Positions 59,104-64,000 of a DNA stretch of 64,000 bases are shown here, one piece after another. The DNA comes from Elioraea sp. GTDB taxonomy: Bacteria > Pseudomonadota > Alphaproteobacteria > Acetobacterales > Acetobacteraceae. The stretch is from NCBI RefSeq assembly GCF_022842375.1, contig NZ_JALHPR010000013.1, positions 1-64,000 of the forward strand. Reading direction: 5' to 3'. The translations under genes were made by a program, and so were the position numbers. How positions within the stretch are numbered: the first letter of the stretch is position 1; each line of letters starts with the position of its first letter. A model generated the notes under the pieces. It was not told the DNA's origin and made no database searches. It saw nothing but the letters and a program-made list of their open reading frames with translations.

Positions 59104-61461
59104 ATGAATGCAGATGTGAGGCGTTTCGGCATCGGCCAGCCGGTGCGGCGGACGGAGGACCCGCGGCTGCTGCGCGGCCAGGGCAGGTTCACCGATGACG
59201 TGTCGGTGCTGTCGGCGCCTGGCGCTCTGCACGCCGTGTTCGTGCGCAGCCCCCACGCGCATGCGCGGATTGCCGGCATCGACACGGCCGCCGCGCTTGC
59301 CACCCCCGGCGTCGTCGCCGTCGTGACGGGCGATGAGCTTCGCGCGGCCGGCCGTGGCCTTCTCCCGTGCCAGGTGCCGCTCGCCAATGCCGACGGCACG
59401 AAGGCGCTCTACCCCGATCGCTACGCGCTTCCCCATGATGCCGCGCGCCATGTCGGCGAGGCGGTGGCGATGGTGGTGGCCGAGACGGCTGAGGCTGCGC
59501 GTGACGGCGCCGAGGCCGTTGCGATCGACTGGGAGACGCTGCCGCCAGTGATCGGCCTTGCCGCCGCGCCCAGTGCGGCGCCGATCCACGCAGGCATCCC
59601 CGCCAACCGCGTGTTCGCGTGGGAAGGCGGCGATCGTGCGGCTGTCGACCGCGCCTTCGCCGCCGCTGCGCACGTGATCGCCACCACCGTCGCCGTCAGC
59701 CGCGTCGCCGTCGCGCCGCTGGAGACGCGCGCGGCACTCGCGGTGTTCGATGCCGGAACGCAACGCTGGACGCTGACGACGGCGACGCAGGGAACGGCGG
59801 AGGCGCATGGCGAGCTGACCGGCTTCGCCGTGCCCGCACCGCGCCAGGCGTTGCGCATCGTCACCCCCGATGTCGGCGGCGGGTTCGGCATGAAGAACCA
59901 TGCCTATCCTGAACACGTCGCACTGCTGCACGCGGCCGAGCGCCTCGGCCGGCCCGTGCGATGGTCGGCCGAGCGGACGGAGGCGTTCCTCTCCGACAGC
60001 GCGGGGCGCGACCATGCCATCACCGTCACGCTCGGGCTCGACGGCGATCACCGCATCACGGCGGTGCGCTGGCACTGGGTGTCGGACCTTGGCGCCTACT
60101 GCGCAGGCGCCGGCCCCTTCGTCGCCACCCTCGGCGGCCCGCGCGTGGCGGCGGGTGCCTACGACATCGGCGCCTTCCATGTCGCGAGCGAGGGGTACCT
60201 CACCAACACCGCCCCGATCGATGCTTATCGCGGTGCCGGCAAGCCGGAGGCTGCCTTCGCGCTCGAGGTGGCGCTCGACACCGCGGCGCGGCAGCTCGGC
60301 CTCGACCCGGCAGCGCTGCGGCGGCGCAACCTCGTGCCTGCCGCCGCCATGCCCTACCGCTCCGTCACCGGCCAGGTGTTCGACAGCGGCGATTTCCCCC
60401 GCGTGCTCGACCATGCGCTCGCGCTCGCCGACCGTGCGGGCTTCCCCGCGCGGCGGGCGGAGGCTGCTTCGCGCGGCGCGCTGCGCGGCATGGGGATCGG
60501 CTGCTACATCGAGCCATCGGGCTTTCGCGACAACCGCGTGATGCTCGCCTTCGACCGCGCGGGCGGGGTGACGCTGACGACGAGCGCGGTCACGAACGGC
60601 CAGCCGCACGAGACCGTGTTCGCCCAGGTGCTGCATGACCGCCTCGGCATCCCGTTCGACAGGATCAGGGTGGTGCAGGGCGACAGCGACGTCTCGGGCC
60701 ACGCCTCCGGCAGTGCCGGGTCACGGTCGATGACCCTGTCCGGCGTTGGGATTCTACGCTGTGCCGACGTGATCGAGGCGAAGGGCAAGCGCATCGCCGC
60801 GCGGCTGCTCGAGGCGTCGGAGGCCGACATGGTGGCCGAGCGCGGCGTGTTCCGCATTGCCGGCACCGACCGGGCGGTCACGCTCGAAGCCGTCGCCAAG
60901 GCGGCCTGGACGCCGGCGCTGGTGCCGGAGGACGAGAGCCTCGGCCTCGAGGCCGCCGCCCACCCGGTGCAGCGCGTGCCGAACTACCCGAATGGGTGCC
61001 ACGTCGCCGAGGTCGAGATCGATGCCGAAACGGGCAGGGTGGCGCTGGTTGCCTATGCCGCGGTCAATGATTTCGGCATCGTCGTGAACCCCTTGACGCT
61101 CAGGGGCCAGGTGGTGGGCGGCATCGCGCAGGGGGCAGGCCAGATCCTGCTTGAGGAGACGGTGCATGACGCCGAGACCGGCCAGAACCTGACCGCGAGC
61201 CTGATGGACTATGGCCTGCCGCGGGCCGATGACCTGCCGGCGTTCGCCTGGGAGACGATCGAGATCCCGGCAACCACCAACCCGCTCGGGGTGAAGGGCT
61301 GCGGCGAGGCTGGCTGCGCGGGGGCGATGCCGGCGGTGCTGAACGCCGTCAACGATGCGCTGGCGGCGGCAGGCGCAGGCCCGATCGACATGCCCGCCAC
61401 ACCGGAGCGTGTCTGGCGCGCGCTCTCGCGCACCCTGGGCGGCACCAACACGCCCGCGTGA
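59104..61461 (+). CDS. Xanthine dehydrogenase-family molybdopterin-binding subunit
   Basis: A 785-residue Mo hydroxylase large subunit. RFGIGQPVRRTEDPRLLRGQGRF is the typical CoxL-type start, GGGFGMKNHAYPEH is a cofactor loop, IDAYRGAGKPEA marks a form II (non-CO) enzyme, and the catalytic Glu is in GVKGCGEAGCAGAMPA. The small Fe-S and medium FAD subunits normally encoded alongside are absent on both sides. It lies 37 bp after a transporter ATPase and may belong to that operon. Substrate unknown. Confidence 0.88.
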   Translation: MNADVRRFGIGQPVRRTEDPRLLRGQGRFTDDVSVLSAPGALHAVFVRSPHAHARIAGIDTAAALATPGVVAVVTGDELRAAGRGLLPCQVPLANADGTKALYPDRYALPHDAARHVGEAVAMVVAETAEAARDGAEAVAIDWETLPPVIGLAAAPSAAPIHAGIPANRVFAWEGGDRAAVDRAFAAAAHVIATTVAVSRVAVAPLETRAALAVFDAGTQRWTLTTATQGTAEAHGELTGFAVPAPRQALRIVTPDVGGGFGMKNHAYPEHVALLHAAERLGRPVRWSAERTEAFLSDSAGRDHAITVTLGLDGDHRITAVRWHWVSDLGAYCAGAGPFVATLGGPRVAAGAYDIGAFHVASEGYLTNTAPIDAYRGAGKPEAAFALEVALDTAARQLGLDPAALRRRNLVPAAAMPYRSVTGQVFDSGDFPRVLDHALALADRAGFPARRAEAASRGALRGMGIGCYIEPSGFRDNRVMLAFDRAGGVTLTTSAVTNGQPHETVFAQVLHDRLGIPFDRIRVVQGDSDVSGHASGSAGSRSMTLSGVGILRCADVIEAKGKRIAARLLEASEADMVAERGVFRIAGTDRAVTLEAVAKAAWTPALVPEDESLGLEAAAHPVQRVPNYPNGCHVAEVEIDAETGRVALVAYAAVNDFGIVVNPLTLRGQVVGGIAQGAGQILLEETVHDAETGQNLTASLMDYGLPRADDLPAFAWETIEIPATTNPLGVKGCGEAGCAGAMPAVLNAVNDALAAAGAGPIDMPATPERVWRALSRTLGGTNTPA

Positions 61462-61515
61462 ACGTTGGTTGCGCTCGCGGTATTGGTCCCCTTCTTGCTA
61501 GGATCATCGGCGGCA

Positions 61516-61537
61516 CGCTGACCTTTCCGGGTCAGCG
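61516..61537 (+). terminator. Hairpin between the Mo hydroxylase and efflux genes
   Basis: CGCTGACC (61516-61523) pairs perfectly with GGTCAGCG (61530-61537) around TTTCCG. It stands in the 151-bp gap 61462-61612, which has no other gene, and probably ends transcription of the upstream operon. No T-run follows. Confidence 0.5.
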
Positions 61538-61612
61538 CGTTGCGCTCCCATTTGCCCGATGGCAGGGTATCAAGGGGGGAAGCGCACAGCGTCAGGGAGC
61601 TTGAGCGCATCC

Positions 61613-62728
61613 ATGCGCGTCGTCACGCAGATCGGAATCCTGCTCGTCCTCGCTGGTGCGGGGGCTGGCTGGCACTTCTACGGCGAGCAGGTGGGCCTGC
61701 CGCGCCCGCTCGCGCTGGTCGGGCTCGAGAGGGTCGCTGCCCCGGCGGCGCCGCGTGGCGGTGGGGGTGGTGGCCAGCAGGTGGTGGCGGCTCCCGTCCG
61801 CGTCGGCTCGGTGATCGAGCGTGTCGAGAGCGTCGGCTCCGCCCGCGCGCGCGATGCGACAACATTGACGAGCCGCGTCTCCGGCATCGTCTCCGTCATC
61901 CGGTTCGAGGAAGGCCAGCGCGTGAAGGCCGGCGACGTGCTGGTCGAGTTCGATCGTGGCACCCAGGACGCCGAGCGCGACCAGGCCCGGGCGCAGCTTG
62001 ACGATGCGCGCACGCGGCTGAACCGCGCCCGCCAGCTTCGCGCCACCCAGGCCGTGGCAGAGGCGCAGATCGACCAGCTCGAGGCGGGGCTGCGCCAGGC
62101 GGAGGCACGGCTTCGACAGACCGATGCCAGGATCGAGGAGATGAAGATCGTCGCCCCCTTCGCCGGGCGCGTCGGCATCCGCCAGGTCAGCCTCGGTGCC
62201 CTGGTGCCGCCCGGCACCGCCGTCACGACGCTCGACGACCTCTCCCACATGCGTGTCGAATTCGCGATCCCCGAGGTGTTCGTCGCCCGGCTCGAGCGGG
62301 GCATGCCGGTCACGGCATCGAGCCCTGCATTCGGCGAGCGTCGCTTCGCCGGCACGGTCGAGGTGGTCGACACCCGCATCGACCCGGCAACGCGGGCGGT
62401 GCGGCTGATCGCCGCGTTCGAGAACCGCGACGAGATCCTGAAGCCCGGCCTGTTCCTCAACATCGACCTGACGCTGTCGCGCCGCGACCAGGCGATGATG
62501 GTGCCCGAGGACGCGATCGACCCCGTGGCCGACCGCACCTTCGTGTTCGCCGTGCGCAACGGCCGCGCCGTGCGCCAGGAAGTGAAGCTCGGCACCCGCA
62601 TCGCCGGGGAGGTCGAGGTGCTCGATGGGCTTGCGAACGATGACCAGGTGGTGGTGCGCGGCCTGCAACGCCTGCGCAACGGCCAGCCGGTGATCGTGAC
62701 CGAGGTCATGCGCCGGCCGGTCAGCTGA
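61613..62728 (+). CDS. RND efflux periplasmic adaptor subunit
   Basis: A 371-residue membrane fusion protein. An N-terminal helix (residues 5-22) anchors it; then a Gly-run and lipoyl/barrel halves VVAAPVRVGSVIERVESVG, ATTLTSRVSGIVSVIRFEEGQRVKAGDVL, a coiled-coil hairpin of about 70 residues with Gln/Arg heptads, and IVAPFAGRVGIRQVSLGALVPPG. No lipobox Cys is seen. ATG 61613 is selected since it directly precedes the helix; an ATG at 61559 is possible. It pairs with the RND pump gene 23 bp downstream. Confidence 0.9.
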   Translation: MRVVTQIGILLVLAGAGAGWHFYGEQVGLPRPLALVGLERVAAPAAPRGGGGGGQQVVAAPVRVGSVIERVESVGSARARDATTLTSRVSGIVSVIRFEEGQRVKAGDVLVEFDRGTQDAERDQARAQLDDARTRLNRARQLRATQAVAEAQIDQLEAGLRQAEARLRQTDARIEEMKIVAPFAGRVGIRQVSLGALVPPGTAVTTLDDLSHMRVEFAIPEVFVARLERGMPVTASSPAFGERRFAGTVEVVDTRIDPATRAVRLIAAFENRDEILKPGLFLNIDLTLSRRDQAMMVPEDAIDPVADRTFVFAVRNGRAVRQEVKLGTRIAGEVEVLDGLANDDQVVVRGLQRLRNGQPVIVTEVMRRPVS

Positions 62729-62751
62729 TCGGCAGGGGAAGGCACCGCCAG

Positions 62752-64000
62752 ATGGTTTTGTCCGATCTCTCGATCAAGCGGCCGGTCTTCGCGACCGTGA
62801 TCTCGCTGATGCTGATCGTGCTCGGGCTTGCGAGCTTCCAGAAGCTGCCGATCCGCGAGCTGCCCGACATCGACCCACCGATCGTCTCGGTCACCACCAC
62901 CTACAAGGGTGCGTCGGCACCGGTGGTCGAGAGCCAGATCACCGAGATCATCGAGAGTGCGGTCGCGGGCATCGAGGGCATCAAGACGATCTCCTCCGTC
63001 AGCCGCGACGAGCGCAGCCAGGTGACGGTCGAGTTCCGCATCAACCGCCCGATCGACAGTGCCGCGAACGACGTCCGCGACCGCGTGGCCCGCGCGTTGA
63101 ACCGCCTGCCGGAGACCGCCGATGCGCCCGTCGTCGCGAAGGTCGACGGCGATGCCCGCGCCATCCTCTGGATCATGCTCACGTCGACCCGCCACAGCGG
63201 GCTCGAGCTGACCGACATTGCGCGCACGATCATGATCGACCGGCTCTCGGTCGTCGATGGCGTGGCGAACGTGCTGGTGAACGGAGAGCGTCGCTTCTCC
63301 ATGCGCGTCTGGGTCGACCGTCGCGCACTCGCCGCGCGCGGCCTCACGGTCGAGGATGTCGAGAACGCGATCCGGCGCGAGAACATCGAGCTTCCCGGCG
63401 GGCGGCTCGAGAGCGGGGCGCGCGAGTTCAGCGTGCGCACCGACACGCGGCTGTCGACGCCGCAGCAGTTCCGCAACATCGTCGTCACCCGCGCGGGCAG
63501 CACGCAGGTGCTGCTGTCGGATGTCGCGCGCGTCGAGATCGGGCCTGAGGACGATCGCGGCGAGGTGCGCGTCAATCGCGAGAACGCAGTGGGCCTCGGC
63601 ATCGTTCGGCAGTCGAAGGCCAACACGCTGGCGGTTGCCGATGGCGTGAAGGCTGAGCTCGAGCTGCTCAAGCTCGCCCTGCCGGAGGGCATCAGCATCT
63701 CGTTCGGGTATGACGAGAGCCTGTTCATCTCGCAGTCGATCTACGAGGTGTTCCACGCGCTCTTCATCGCGCTGGCCCTCGTCGTCGGCGTCATCTTCAT
63801 CTTCCTGCGCAGCGTACGCGCGACGATCATCCCCGCGGTGGCGATCCCCGTCTCGATCATCGGGTCGTTCATCATCATGGCGGCGATGGGCTTCTCGCTG
63901 AACGTGCTGACGCTGCTCGGCCTCGTTCTCGCGATCGGCCTCGTCGTCGACGATGCCATCGTTGTTCTCGAGAACGTGCACCGGCGCATCGAGGAGGGGG
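62752..64000 (+). CDS. RND efflux permease (AcrB/HAE1-like), N-terminal part
   Basis: The first 416 codons of a pump of about 1,000 residues; the right edge cuts it. Signatures: SIKRPVFATVISLMLIVLG helix 1, LPDIDPPIVSVTT, GASAPVVESQITEIIE in the porter domain, and helices 2-4 with IGSFIIMAAMGFSLNVLTLLGLVLAIGLVVDDAIVVLENV (quoted in parts), in which the two Asp of helix 4 (VVDDAI) form the proton relay. AGGGGAAGG is upstream of the ATG. An outer membrane factor would follow outside the window. Confidence 0.93.
   Translation, partial: MVLSDLSIKRPVFATVISLMLIVLGLASFQKLPIRELPDIDPPIVSVTTTYKGASAPVVESQITEIIESAVAGIEGIKTISSVSRDERSQVTVEFRINRPIDSAANDVRDRVARALNRLPETADAPVVAKVDGDARAILWIMLTSTRHSGLELTDIARTIMIDRLSVVDGVANVLVNGERRFSMRVWVDRRALAARGLTVEDVENAIRRENIELPGGRLESGAREFSVRTDTRLSTPQQFRNIVVTRAGSTQVLLSDVARVEIGPEDDRGEVRVNRENAVGLGIVRQSKANTLAVADGVKAELELLKLALPEGISISFGYDESLFISQSIYEVFHALFIALALVVGVIFIFLRSVRATIIPAVAIPVSIIGSFIIMAAMGFSLNVLTLLGLVLAIGLVVDDAIVVLENVHRRIEEG

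Noticed and set aside
61678-63981. A 767-codon minus-strand open frame opposite the efflux genes
   Set aside because: It is antisense to clear RND adaptor and pump coding sequence, and its translation is His/Asp/Arg-rich without motifs, a usual artefact of high-GC DNA.
1-64000. CRISPR arrays, tRNA or rRNA genes, integrases or transposase genes
   Set aside because: No regularly spaced repeats, cloverleaf-like sequences, rRNA segments or recombinase coding regions could be recognised by reading; a tRNA search program was not available.

Overview
The window is high-GC DNA (about 70% G+C by eye) from an alphaproteobacterium, most likely a Rhodospirillales/Acetobacterales member (Roseomonas-like). 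Evidence: the order pyruvate dehydrogenase E2 - lpd - lipA - RatA/COQ10, the alphaproteobacterial cluster trpG-trpD-trpC-moaC-moeA, a ChpT-type histidine phosphotransferase, and many solute-binding proteins with Tat-like signals. No rRNA, tRNA, CRISPR array or complete insertion sequence was seen. Apart from the AT-rich block at about 52230-52667 the composition is uniform.

Layout. 1-4400 (+): end of the pyruvate dehydrogenase complex, lipoate synthesis, RatA, a GST. 4405-6575 (-): an amidase and a YibQ-type deacetylase. 6618-12674 (+): trpGDC (possibly preceded by a coupled leader ORF), moaC, moeA, chpT, threonine aldolase. 12675-13712 (-): acetylpolyamine amidohydrolase-like protein. 13826-23032 (+): a Dpp/Opp transporter followed by two M20-type hydrolases and an M81 peptidase, with a 142-bp inverted-repeat element between the binding protein and the first permease. 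23042-29167 (-): a TRAP transporter with KDG kinase, KDPG-type aldolase, RraA-like protein and a 2-hydroxyacid dehydrogenase, behind a palindromic operator. 29371-32826 (-): a small coiled-coil protein, a CoA-ester lyase/MaoC/acyl-CoA dehydrogenase group, and xanthine phosphoribosyltransferase. 32984-36312 (+): an SsuABC/TauABC-like transporter coupled to a haloacid-dehalogenase-type hydrolase. 36386-40813 (-): a DUF1330 protein, a PhnDCEE transporter behind a textbook Pho box, and CsaA. 40939-51521 (+): two SDRs, gamma-glutamyltransferase, amidase, a three-gene nitrile-hydratase-like enzyme and a five-gene Liv-type transporter in one array. 51590-52630: a nuclease-like ORF with a foreign AT-rich 3' part. 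52668-55298: hydrolase, AbrB-type membrane protein, stand-alone Lrp ligand domain, SnoaL-like protein. 55436-61461 (+): two oligopeptide-type ATPases flanking an AtzG/AtzE-like amidase pair, then a molybdopterin hydroxylase large subunit. 61613 to the right edge: an RND efflux adaptor and the start of its pump.

Together this is a scavenger's genome segment: seven transport systems or parts of systems, each linked to hydrolases or dehydrogenases that would process the imported compound. The most notable items are the nitrile hydratase/GGT/amidase/Liv operon, the Pho box, the MITE-like element between dppA-like and dppB-like genes, the palindromic TRAP operator and the chimeric nuclease-like ORF.
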